Source: Rhodopseudomonas palustris
Lineage (GTDB): Bacteria > Pseudomonadota > Alphaproteobacteria > Rhizobiales > Xanthobacteraceae
Direction of reading: 5' to 3'
Assembly: GCF_003226555.1 (NCBI RefSeq)
Contig: NZ_QKQS01000026.1
Span: forward strand, 321,408 to 385,407
Length of the DNA: 64,000 bases
Shown here: positions 28,931-36,412 of the stretch, in pieces
Position numbering within the stretch: position 1 is the first letter of the stretch
Layout: every line of letters starts with the position of its first letter
The notes under the pieces: model-generated
The model's database searches: none
Told to the model about the DNA's origin: nothing
Seen by the model: only the letters and a program-made list of their open reading frames with translations
Made by a program: the position numbers and the translations under genes

Positions 28931-29596
28931 TCACTTGCGGGCGCAGGCGACCTTGATGGCGCTGGCGCTCGGGCTGCACTTCGCCGTCACCGAGCCATCC
29001 TTGACCGTGAGCTGATCGGCGAGCTTGGCGGCGCCGCCGTTGACGCAATAGGCCGAGGTCAGCGTCTCGTTGGCGGCGCAGGTCACCGGGCAGCCGTCGG
29101 AGGCGCAGCTCGTCGAGGTGACGTTGCGGACCACAGCGACCGTGGTCGGCGCTGGGACCGAGGTCTGCTTGTCGGCGGCGGCCGGCGTCTTGGCTGCGGG
29201 CGCGGGAGCAGGGGTGGCAGCAGGGGCCGGAGCCGGGGTTGCCTTGGCGGCAGCCGCGGGAGCGGCCGCAGCGGGTGTTGCTGCCGGTGCAGCCGTTTCG
29301 GTCGCGGGCTCGCTGGCGGCGGGAACCGGTGCGGCCGGCCGCGCATAGTAGCCGCTCGCGGACACCAGATAGAGGAACAGCGCCGCAGCCACGACCGCCC
29401 CGATCATGATCAGCGTCGTGGTGGGCAGCGCCCTGATCCGTTCGATCGCGTTGCGGATTGAGGCGGAGATGGCAGCAGCGTCGAACGAGCTGCCGCGGGT
29501 GCGCATGTCGTCGAACGTCAGATACGCAGCGATGACGAAGCCACCACCGAACAACATGAGTATCAGCAGTGGACCGAGCGCGGAGAAATACTCCAT
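28931..29596 (-). CDS. Ala/Pro-rich bitopic membrane protein with C-terminal Cys domain
   Basis: I do not recognise a family. The 221-residue protein has two hydrophobic helices (about 7-25 and 57-78). A long Ala/Pro low-complexity stretch (about 85-145) acts like a periplasmic spacer, and a small C-terminal domain has six Cys in a pattern (TSCASDGCPVTCAANETL...AYCVNG...KCSP...VACARK) suggesting three disulfides outside the cytoplasm. ATG 29596 is preferred because GGAAAG lies 7 bases upstream; ATG 29611 is possible. A good terminator follows. Confidence 0.7.
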   Translation of the reverse strand: MEYFSALGPLLILMLFGGGFVIAAYLTFDDMRTRGSSFDAAAISASIRNAIERIRALPTTTLIMIGAVVAAALFLYLVSASGYYARPAAPVPAASEPATETAAPAATPAAAAPAAAAKATPAPAPAATPAPAPAAKTPAAADKQTSVPAPTTVAVVRNVTSTSCASDGCPVTCAANETLTSAYCVNGGAAKLADQLTVKDGSVTAKCSPSASAIKVACARK

Positions 29597-30075
29597 GTCA
29601 CGTCTTTCCATTCAGGGCAGGCCGGCGCGAGGTGTATAGGTTTCGCCCGCCGCGAGCTGCATTGTCGAAAATCAAATGAACACGCATCTGCACCAGCGCT
29701 TTGAGGTATGTCAAAACCGTTTAGCGCTGGCGGTCGACATGTAGCACGACCGCAGCCTCGTCGTCATTGCGGCCGAAAGCGCTGTAATTCGTTAGGGTTG
29801 ATGAATGACGCCGGGGGACTCCCGGGTAGCAGTCGCGCGCCCGTGTGGTAGTCGAACGATCAAGGCCGGCGTAGACATGGGTGTGGGTCGATCGACCGCA
29901 TCCGGTGCAGCATCGGCCGCTAGTCGGTTGCACCGCAGTTGCGAATTGCGGCGGTTGCTTGACGGCGGTCGAATGAGTCGTTGCACTGCAGCAATGCCGT
30001 CCCGCGCCCCGCGCGCATCGGGCCGCCATACAGACCGCGTATCATGCCGAGGCCGAAACCACCGACGAGTCCCCC
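29597..30075. other. Intergenic region without recognised gene (479 bases)
   Basis: Frames here give only biased composition with no family match, and the longer ones run into the CBS gene out of frame. It must hold the divergent promoters of the 28931 gene and the CBS gene, but I see no convincing promoter elements. A small CCGGG-GGA-CTCCCGG-like hairpin is at about 29808-29824. Confidence 0.5.
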
Positions 30076-31092
30076 ATGAAAGCAGTAGACGTGATGACCA
30101 CCGCCATCGTGACGGTGCAGCCCGACACGCCCGTCCACGCCATCGCCGAGACCTTGCTGAAGCACGGCATCAGCGCCGTGCCGGTGATCGACGGTGGTGG
30201 GGCACCGATCGGTATCGTCAGCGAGGGCGATCTGATGCCGCGCGCCGATAGCGACCGCGAGGCGCGTCACGATTGGTGGCTGCAGATCCTGTCGGAAGGC
30301 GAGGCGGTGCATCCCGACTATGTTCGCTTCCTGAAGTCCGATACCCGCACCGCCAAGGACGTGATGGTCGGCCCGGTGGTGACAGTCGAAGAAACCACGG
30401 CGCTGGCCGACATCGCCGACCTGTTGGTCGAAAAGCGGATCAAGCGGGTCCCGGTGGTGCGTAGCGGACGCATCGTCGGCATCGTCAGCCGCGCCGACCT
30501 GCTCAAGACCATGACTGGACTCAACCATAGCGGGGGCGACCCGGTGCACGACGATCCCAATGCCTGGCCGACGCCGTCCGACAAGCTGGCGGCACTAACG
30601 AGGCCAGCTGCGCGGCCGGCCGCGCCACCGCAAGGTGCGGCGGCCGACGATTTGTCGGCCGCGGCCTTTCGCGAACTCGGGATCGAGCATGAGCACGAGG
30701 AGGACGAGAAGCGCAAACACGCCAAGGAGCTGGCCGACGAGAAGCACCATCGCCTCGCCAGCGACATGCTGGCGTCGCATCTGTCGGACGAGACTTGGCA
30801 GAAGCTGCTGCGCAACGCCCGGTCGGCTGCCAAGAAAGGCGAGCAGGAGAGTCTACTGCTGCGGTTTCCAGCCGAGCTGTGCACCGACCACGGCCGTGCC
30901 GTGAATGCGCCCGATCCGGAATGGCCGTCGACGTTGCGCGGCATGGCCGCCGACATTTACTTGCGCTGGAAGGCGGAGCTGCGCCCGCACGGCTTCGTGC
31001 TGCAGGCCCGCGTCGTGGATTTCCCGGACGGTATCCCGGGTGACATCGGCCTGTTCCTGAGCTGGGGCAAGAGCGAAGCGGCGCATCATTGA
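30076..31092 (+). CDS. CBS-domain pair protein with C-terminal helical extension
   Basis: The 338-residue protein has two CBS domains in the first 150 residues (MTTAIVTVQPDTPVHAIAETL...AVPVIDGGGAPIGIVSEGDL; VMVGPVVTVEETTALADIADLL...RVPVVRSGRIVGIVSRADLL). They form a Bateman module that usually binds adenosine nucleotides. Residues 200-245 are highly charged and helical, and the end (about 270-335) is a small alpha/beta domain that I do not recognise. It is probably cytoplasmic and regulatory. It stands alone and converges with the sRNA/MazF region. Confidence 0.85.
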   Translation: MKAVDVMTTAIVTVQPDTPVHAIAETLLKHGISAVPVIDGGGAPIGIVSEGDLMPRADSDREARHDWWLQILSEGEAVHPDYVRFLKSDTRTAKDVMVGPVVTVEETTALADIADLLVEKRIKRVPVVRSGRIVGIVSRADLLKTMTGLNHSGGDPVHDDPNAWPTPSDKLAALTRPAARPAAPPQGAAADDLSAAAFRELGIEHEHEEDEKRKHAKELADEKHHRLASDMLASHLSDETWQKLLRNARSAAKKGEQESLLLRFPAELCTDHGRAVNAPDPEWPSTLRGMAADIYLRWKAELRPHGFVLQARVVDFPDGIPGDIGLFLSWGKSEAAHH

Positions 31093-31236
31093 TGCGAGCG
31101 ATTGGCTCAACTGCTACTGATCGTATTGCTTCGAGGGAGTTCGGATACGAAGGTCCCAGAGAATTCCTTGGCTTGACAAACAGCACGCCAACGCACGGCA
31201 ACGGAAAAGACGTCGTCCTCTAATGACCTTGCTGAA

Positions 31237-31365
31237 ACGAAAAAGGCCCCACCTGAGAAAAGGCGGGGCCTGACTTCTGCGTCATATGAAGGCTTGTTAT
31301 TGCCCGGCCATATGACGGCCCCTGGTGGGGTCTTAGACGAGGATGGCAAGCCAGAGCCTCACACA
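31237..31365 (-). ncRNA. Candidate independent small RNA with own promoter and terminator
   Basis: On the minus strand TTGACA (31394-31399) and TACATT (31372-31377) are spaced by 16 bases, giving a start near 31365. About 95 bases on, a terminator stem AGGCCCCGCCT-type / AGGTGGGGCCT with a 6-base loop is followed by TTTTTCGTTT. Between them is a hairpin with arms GTCATATG / CATATGAC. No protein gene lies downstream on this strand (the CBS gene converges). A frame from ATG at 31366 crosses the terminator, so it is unlikely to be coding. The promoter lies at the 3' end of the MazF-like gene. Confidence 0.4.
31244..31271 (-). terminator. Rho-independent terminator in the candidate sRNA / after the MazF-like gene
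   Basis: Arms AGGCCCCACCT and AGGCGGGGCCT (one mismatch) enclose a 6-base loop; on the minus strand a T-rich tract follows. It could end both the small RNA and a read-through mazF transcript. Confidence 0.75.
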
Positions 31366-31381
31366 TGCGTCAATGTACATA

Positions 31382-31807
31382 CTACAAGTGTTTTGTCAAG
31401 AGAGACATGCCCAAGCCTTTGAGTACACAGGATTTTATCAGTTTCATCTGGTCGGTCGAGAGCACCTCATATCGGTAAGTTCTTTTTCCCTCGCGTGTTT
31501 TCCCAGTCCGAATCAAGTTGAGGCGATGAAACCCAACCGCATAGATCATGTCGCCCTTCACCCATACTCCATCGCTTTCCCAGCCCGCGGGAAGTGGTGG
31601 TCGGATATCGATTTGGCAGTGATAAGACATGATCGGGTCCGGTGGCGTCGTACTTAAACAGACGACGGTGCATAATCCTGCTCTGGCTGCGATTTTGGGG
31701 CTTAGGACAACTACGCAGCGAGGCTTCACCATCTCAGGCTGCTTGAAGGTGCCGTCGAAGTCGCAAATCAGAATCGTCCCAGGAAGAGGATGTTCGTTAA
31801 TGGGCAT
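31382..31807 (-). CDS. MazF/PemK-like toxin, no visible antitoxin partner
   Basis: The 141-residue protein matches the PemK/MazF-like group common in Nitrobacteraceae: PGTILICDFDG.F..PEMVKPRCVVVLSP, AGLCTVVCLSTTPPDP, and WVKGDMIYAVGFHRLNL. MazF-fold proteins are mRNA endonucleases. The loop that is usually GxEQxG/KxRP is kept as VKPRCVVV, the Lys-Pro-Arg that starts the fold's second strand. No upstream or downstream antitoxin frame is visible, although toxins of this fold are normally encoded just after one. Base composition nearby is less GC-rich than the rest of the window, consistent with acquisition. Confidence 0.75.
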   Translation of the reverse strand: MPINEHPLPGTILICDFDGTFKQPEMVKPRCVVVLSPKIAARAGLCTVVCLSTTPPDPIMSYHCQIDIRPPLPAGWESDGVWVKGDMIYAVGFHRLNLIRTGKTREGKRTYRYEVLSTDQMKLIKSCVLKGLGMSLLTKHL

Positions 31808-32123
31808 GTCGCAATCCGGCCGAATCGAAAGACGGAGACGATATCAGTTGAGCACGCGCACGTTTAGTTTCAGGGGATAAGTGCTGTCGTTTCTCGCGCT
31901 CCCGCTGGGACGACACCGGGTGTGCGATAGTCGGTCGACAGATACTCAGATGCGCGCGTGGCCGAGCAGAAGCGACGCTCCCGCTCGGACTTCGTTTTAT
32001 GCTTCGCTCATCCAGTTGATTGAGAGTGACTGAGCACGCAGCGATTCTCGTAGCATCGGCCCGGATGGCCGGATGCCGTCAATCCAGGGGCTCCTCGTCG
32101 CGAGAAGACGATGCTCTCCTGTC
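31808..32123. other. Intergenic region without recognised gene (316 bases)
   Basis: Composition is mixed and lower in GC than its surroundings. I looked on both strands for a short antitoxin-like frame ahead of the MazF-like gene and found none with a credible ribosome site and helix-turn-helix or AbrB-like pattern. Confidence 0.5.
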
Positions 32124-32915
32124 TCAGATCTTGAGATTGCGATATACCGAGACCTCGCGCTCGCGCGCGAGGCGGGCGTCGTCGCCGGCGCGGATGCCGC
32201 GCCAACCATCAAAAAACACCACGATGGTTGTAATCAGCCCGGTGATCTTGCCGATCAGGAATCCGAACGGGAAGATCAGCCGCTCCGCCGGCAGGATGAA
32301 CTGCGAGCCGAGGAAGATGATCGCCGCGTTGGCGAAATACGCAGTGCGGTACAGCGTCTGTTCCTTCCAGGCGCTGCGCGCGTAGGGGCGCGAACTCTTC
32401 TTCACCGCCTTGTTGTAGCGCGGGTTGCGAAGTAGGCCCCAGAGCCGGCGCTTCTTTGGCAGCTCTCGTGGGCCGGCGAGCAGTGCGCGATAATTCTCGC
32501 GCATCTGGAAATGGGCGATCAGCGCCAGCAGCAGGTTGAGTGCGACCAGCACCGCTTTCACTTCCCACAGCGACAGCAAAAGTTGTGCGGCGAGGTCGAC
32601 GAAGATCAGATGCGTCGCCGCGTTCAGCACGAAGGCCGAGCGATGGAATGCGGCGCGGTTGATGTTGGCGACCTTCTCGTCGATGAACGCCGCGCCAGGC
32701 TTGGTCTCGCCGAGCTGCAGCAGCGCCGCGCGCTGCGCCTCCGTCAGGTCCCAGCTCTTGCCGAGTTCGTCGATCGTCACCACCGGCGTACCGCGCTTGA
32801 TCCGGAACGTCGCCTTGGCCGACCATTCCGAGACTCGCGTGAGCCAGCGCCGCGTCACCGCGAAGCGCGAGGTGCTGGTCGCCGCCTCGACGAGAGGGTG
32901 GGGATCTGGTTGCAT
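32124..32915 (-). CDS. Multi-helix membrane protein of unknown function next to a CHAD gene
   Basis: I do not recognise a family for this 263-residue protein. It has a basic N-terminal part with TIDELGKSWDLTEAQRAAL, then three or four hydrophobic helices (about 95-140 and 205-240) split by a basic loop (ELPKKRRLWGLLRNPRYNKAVKKS). ATG 32915 has an AAGGA site; a longer start would overlap the CHAD gene by 29 bases. It lies 28 bases after the CHAD stop, so the two are an operon and may act together at the membrane. Confidence 0.7.
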   Translation of the reverse strand: MQPDPHPLVEAATSTSRFAVTRRWLTRVSEWSAKATFRIKRGTPVVTIDELGKSWDLTEAQRAALLQLGETKPGAAFIDEKVANINRAAFHRSAFVLNAATHLIFVDLAAQLLLSLWEVKAVLVALNLLLALIAHFQMRENYRALLAGPRELPKKRRLWGLLRNPRYNKAVKKSSRPYARSAWKEQTLYRTAYFANAAIIFLGSQFILPAERLIFPFGFLIGKITGLITTIVVFFDGWRGIRAGDDARLAREREVSVYRNLKI

Positions 32916-32943
32916 CGTGTCCTTCAGCGCGGGCCGATCGCCG

Positions 32944-33876
32944 TCAATCGCCGAAAAGCGGGTCCTCTGCAAGCTTGGCGGCGGCCTTGGCGGCCGCCTT
33001 CATCTGCTGTCGGATCTCGGCAGCATCAAGGTCGGCGAGCTGCCGGGCGGCATCGGGATCGAGCTTCGCCTTGGTTCCGCGGTTGAATTTGCCGGCCAGC
33101 CTGCGGTGGACGACGACGTCGTTGAGCTGGCCCAGCGCGTCGAGCAGCTTCTTCAGGTGCTTCCTGAACCGCTCTAGCCGCTTGCCGGTCTTGCCGCCGA
33201 ACAAGCTCGCGAAGAAGCCGATCGCGTAGTTCAGCTTCTTGGCGGCGATGCGGACTTGGTGCCTCTCCTCGTCATCGAGCTGTGCGAGCGTCGCCAGCCG
33301 CTTGTTCAGCTTGCGGGCGCGCCGCGCCAGCACCTGTTCGGCGAAGGCTGCGGCCGAGGGGCGATCCGCACCGTCCGCCGCCTTGGTCCATTCGCCCGCA
33401 TCAATCCAGCGCTGCAGATCGACCAGCAGTTTACGAAACCGTTGCAGCTCCACGGTCGCACTGGCGCTGTCGAATGCCGCACCGCGGTCGGAGCCGAGCC
33501 GCTTCAGGAATGCCGGGGAGCCGGCGCCGAGCTGCGCGCTTTTGATTTTCACTTCCAGCAGGTGCAGATCGCGCGCCGGCGCCAGCCGTCCGGCCAGCCA
33601 CTTCAATTCGCGCTTCATCCGCTGGGTATCGCGGCCGTCGATCAGATCGCCGAATACCGAGATCGCGGCGCGCATCCGCCGCAGCGCGATTCGCATCTGG
33701 TGCACGCCGGTCGGGTCGCGGCGCCGCACTTTGGGCTGCTGCACGGTGATCTGGCGCAGCATTTCGGTCGCGATCGCTCGAAATGCCTCGCCGCTGCCGA
33801 TGTCTTGCGACAGAACGATGTCATGCGCCGGGCCGGTAGCCGGCCTGGCCGCAGATTTCTTGAGAACTCGACGCAT
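32944..33876 (-). CDS. CHAD domain-containing protein
   Basis: The 310-residue all-helical protein has the conserved-histidine pattern of the CHAD domain: GVHQMRIALRRMRAAISVF near residue 60, DLHLLEVK, and a second repeat with DDEERHQVRIAAKKLNYAIGFF near 210. CHAD domains bind inorganic polyphosphate and often sit on polyphosphate granules or beside polyphosphate enzymes. Here no CYTH/triphosphatase domain is fused. The downstream partner is an unknown membrane protein. Confidence 0.9.
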   Translation of the reverse strand: MRRVLKKSAARPATGPAHDIVLSQDIGSGEAFRAIATEMLRQITVQQPKVRRRDPTGVHQMRIALRRMRAAISVFGDLIDGRDTQRMKRELKWLAGRLAPARDLHLLEVKIKSAQLGAGSPAFLKRLGSDRGAAFDSASATVELQRFRKLLVDLQRWIDAGEWTKAADGADRPSAAAFAEQVLARRARKLNKRLATLAQLDDEERHQVRIAAKKLNYAIGFFASLFGGKTGKRLERFRKHLKKLLDALGQLNDVVVHRRLAGKFNRGTKAKLDPDAARQLADLDAAEIRQQMKAAAKAAAKLAEDPLFGD

Positions 33877-33995
33877 TTTGTCCCACGGGCGAAGAACTTG
33901 ACCACCCGCGGTACCCTAGCAGATTTACGGGCCGATGACGTAGCGTTGTGCCCGATCGGGCGACGTCCAAAACAGCTCACCGGCGCGCCGGCCGG

Positions 33996-34319
33996 TCACG
34001 CCCGCCTTAGCACTTCCAGCGGGTAGCCGATCAGCTTGGCCACCGCATAGGCGATGCCCATGCCGATCAGGATCGCAGCCGCTTGGCCGCCATAGTACCA
34101 CGCTGCCGACGGTGGGAACGGCATCAGTTGATTGGCGAAGTCGAGGCACCACAGAATTGCGCCGACGCCGACGCCCATGACGATGACGAGCTGAATGCGC
34201 TGCACTGCGGCCTCGATCCGGGCCATCCGTGCTTCGACATGTTTGTCCGGTCCGCGTTCCGGCGCCGGTTTGCTCGGAGCCGGGGTGGTCTGGACGTTGT
34301 CCGGAGCCGTCGTCGTCAT
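33996..34319 (-). CDS. Small membrane protein of unknown function
   Basis: The 107-residue protein has a Pro-rich hydrophilic N-terminus, an amphipathic helix (HVEARMARIEAAVQRIQ), and two hydrophobic helices (VIVMGVGVGAILWCLDF; AAAILIGMGIAYAVAKLIG). It has no recognised family. It lies between the CHAD operon and the divergent iorA gene. The start is supported by GAGGACGGC just upstream on the minus strand. Confidence 0.6.
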   Translation of the reverse strand: MTTTAPDNVQTTPAPSKPAPERGPDKHVEARMARIEAAVQRIQLVIVMGVGVGAILWCLDFANQLMPFPPSAAWYYGGQAAAILIGMGIAYAVAKLIGYPLEVLRRA

Positions 34320-34488
34320 GCCGTCCTCGCTGTTCGTCTAAAGTCCAACTACCCGCGCGATCGCAGCTGCGATCCGCTCTCGCGTAGCAGTAATCGTCGC
34401 TGCATTGCACAGAATTGACTCAGCACAAAACCGCTGCCGCAAACGATGCGCGCTTAGTGATCATGCTGATCGATAACTGTGCGCGCCG

Positions 34489-34502
34489 TTGACTTAGCGC
34501 AA
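34489..34502 (+). promoter_or_regulatory. Possible FixK/FNR-type site upstream of iorA
   Basis: TTGACTTAGCGCAA matches the TTGA-N6-TCAA dyad with one mismatch and lies 87 bases before the iorA ATG, a workable distance for activation. Oxygen-sensitive 2-oxoacid:ferredoxin oxidoreductases are often under such control, but this site alone is weak evidence. Confidence 0.3.
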
Positions 34503-34588
34503 ATACGACCGAAGGTAAATTTGGGAAAGAGAGCCTCTTTACAGCAGTTCTAATCGCCGCAGTGGCGTGCGCTTGGGGGGAGCTCGTG

Positions 34589-36412
34589 ATGCATACACCT
34601 TGGCAAGCCGCCACTGCTCTGAAGAGCGAAGCCAGGGAGCTTCGCCCGCTCACCGGCAACGAGGCGATTGCGCGTGCCGCTTGGGAAGCCGGCGTCCGTG
34701 TCGCGGCTGCTTATCCTGGTACGCCCAGCACCGAAGTTCTGGAAACGCTGGCGACCTATCCGGCCGAGGATCTGCACGCGCAGTGGTCGACCAACGAAAA
34801 GGTCGCGCTCGACGTCGCGATGGGCGCGTCGTTCGCCGGCTCACGCGCGCTGTGCGCGATGAAGCATGTCGGCCTCAACGTCGCCGCCGACGCGTTCATG
34901 ACCGCGACCTATATCGGCGTGAACGGCGGACTGGTGCTGGTGGTCTGTGACGATCCCGGCATTCACTCCTCGCAGAACGAGCAAGACAGTCGGATTTACG
35001 GCCAGCTCGCCAGCATCCCGGTGCTGGAGCCGAGCGATGCCCAGGAAGCCTACGACTTCACCAAGCTCGCGTTCGATATCTCCGAGCAGTTCGACACCCC
35101 GGTGATCGTGCGCAGCACCACCCGGCTGTCACACACCCGCAGCACGGTGTCGGTCGGCGAGCGCGTCGAGGTGCCGCCGCGCGTCTTCCTCGAGCAGCCG
35201 TCGAAGAACGTGATGATTCCGGCGCATGCCCGCGGCCGGCATCTGTTCGTACTGGAGCGCGAGGCGAAGCTGAAAGAGTTCTTGGCGGTGTCGGCGATCA
35301 CCCGGATGGAGCATGGTGAGGGCTCATTCGGCATCATCACGGCCGGTACTTGCTATCCCTATGTCCGCGAAGTGCTGCCGCACGCTCCCGTGCTGAAGCT
35401 GGCCGCATCCTGGCCGCTGTCTGAAGAGGTGCTGCGCGAATTCTGCGGGGCGTTCGAGCGAGTATTCGTCGTCGAGGAGCTGGAGCCGATCATCGAGAAG
35501 GAAGTCGCCGCGCTCGGCATCAAGGTCGAGGGCAAGCGGCTGTTTCCGCGCGCCGGCGAATTCTCGCCCGAAGTGGTGCGTGCCGGTCTGGTGCAAGCCG
35601 GCCTGTTGCCGGCACCGCCGTCCCATAATGCCTGGGTGCCGGAGCCGGTGGTGCGTCCGCCGGTGCTGTGCGCCGGCTGTCCGCACACCTCGAGCTTCAT
35701 GGCGGTGCGCGCCTCCGGCGCCCGCGTCGCCGGCGACATCGGCTGCTACACGCTGGCGGTGCTTGATCCCTTGCGCGGTATCGATACCTGCGTGGCGATG
35801 GGCTCGTCGATCGGCAACGCCGTCGGTATGGCCAAGGCCGGCGAGACCAAGCCGATCGTCGCCACCATCGGCGACTCCACCTTCCTGCACGCCGGCATCC
35901 CGGCGTTGATCGACGCGGTCTACAATCAGGCCAACATCGCCGTGATGCTGCTCGACAACCACATCACCGCAATGACCGGCGGTCAGGAGCACCCCGGCAC
36001 GGGCAAGACGCTGCGCGGCGATCCTGCGCCGCAGGTCGACTACGAGGCGCTGATCAAAGCCTGCGGCGTCAAATGGGTGAAGAAGGTCGACTCGTACGAT
36101 CTCGCTGCCACCCATCAGGCGCTGCGCGAGGCGATCAACTATCGTGGCGTTGCGGTTCTGATCTCGAACCGGCCGTGCGTGCTCGATCCGATCAAGATCA
36201 AGGGACCGCCGCTGGAAGTCATCACCAGCCAGTGCACCGCCTGTCAGTCCTGCATGAATCTCGGCTGCCCGGCGCTGACCTGGAGCGACGAATGGTTCGA
36301 GGGCCGGCACCGCGTCAAGATCGATCCGGCGCTGTGCATCGGCTGCACGCTGTGCGCCCAGGTCTGCACCATCGACTGCATCAAGATCGCGAGCCCGGCG
36401 GTGACGCAATGA
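34589..36412 (+). CDS. iorA: Indolepyruvate:ferredoxin oxidoreductase alpha subunit
   Basis: The 607-residue large subunit has the fused pyrimidine- and pyrophosphate-binding thiamine diphosphate domains (AAYPGTPSTEVLETL at the N-terminus; GDIGCYTLAVLDPLRGIDTCVAMGSSIG and GDSTFLHAGI later). A C-terminal double [4Fe-4S] ferredoxin domain follows (CTACQSCMNLGCP; CIGCTLCAQVCTIDCI). With IorB it decarboxylates aryl pyruvates from Trp, Phe or Tyr to aryl-acetyl-CoA, reducing ferredoxin. ATG 34589 follows a GGGGGGAG site. The stop overlaps iorB's ATG. Confidence 0.95.
   Translation: MHTPWQAATALKSEARELRPLTGNEAIARAAWEAGVRVAAAYPGTPSTEVLETLATYPAEDLHAQWSTNEKVALDVAMGASFAGSRALCAMKHVGLNVAADAFMTATYIGVNGGLVLVVCDDPGIHSSQNEQDSRIYGQLASIPVLEPSDAQEAYDFTKLAFDISEQFDTPVIVRSTTRLSHTRSTVSVGERVEVPPRVFLEQPSKNVMIPAHARGRHLFVLEREAKLKEFLAVSAITRMEHGEGSFGIITAGTCYPYVREVLPHAPVLKLAASWPLSEEVLREFCGAFERVFVVEELEPIIEKEVAALGIKVEGKRLFPRAGEFSPEVVRAGLVQAGLLPAPPSHNAWVPEPVVRPPVLCAGCPHTSSFMAVRASGARVAGDIGCYTLAVLDPLRGIDTCVAMGSSIGNAVGMAKAGETKPIVATIGDSTFLHAGIPALIDAVYNQANIAVMLLDNHITAMTGGQEHPGTGKTLRGDPAPQVDYEALIKACGVKWVKKVDSYDLAATHQALREAINYRGVAVLISNRPCVLDPIKIKGPPLEVITSQCTACQSCMNLGCPALTWSDEWFEGRHRVKIDPALCIGCTLCAQVCTIDCIKIASPAVTQ

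Noticed and set aside
28892..29461. Gly/Arg-rich plus-strand frame opposite the Ala/Pro-rich protein
   Set aside because: The Gly/Arg repeats are the reverse complement of the Ala/Pro codons; the minus-strand frame has membrane helices, a ribosome site and a terminator.
31107..31349. 80-codon minus-strand frame between the CBS and MazF-like genes
   Set aside because: It passes through the terminator hairpin and the candidate small RNA and has no ribosome site or homology pattern.
31997..32212. Possible antitoxin frame upstream of the MazF-like gene
   Set aside because: It overlaps the end of the membrane-protein gene in another frame, lacks antitoxin features and ends 190 bases short of the toxin start.
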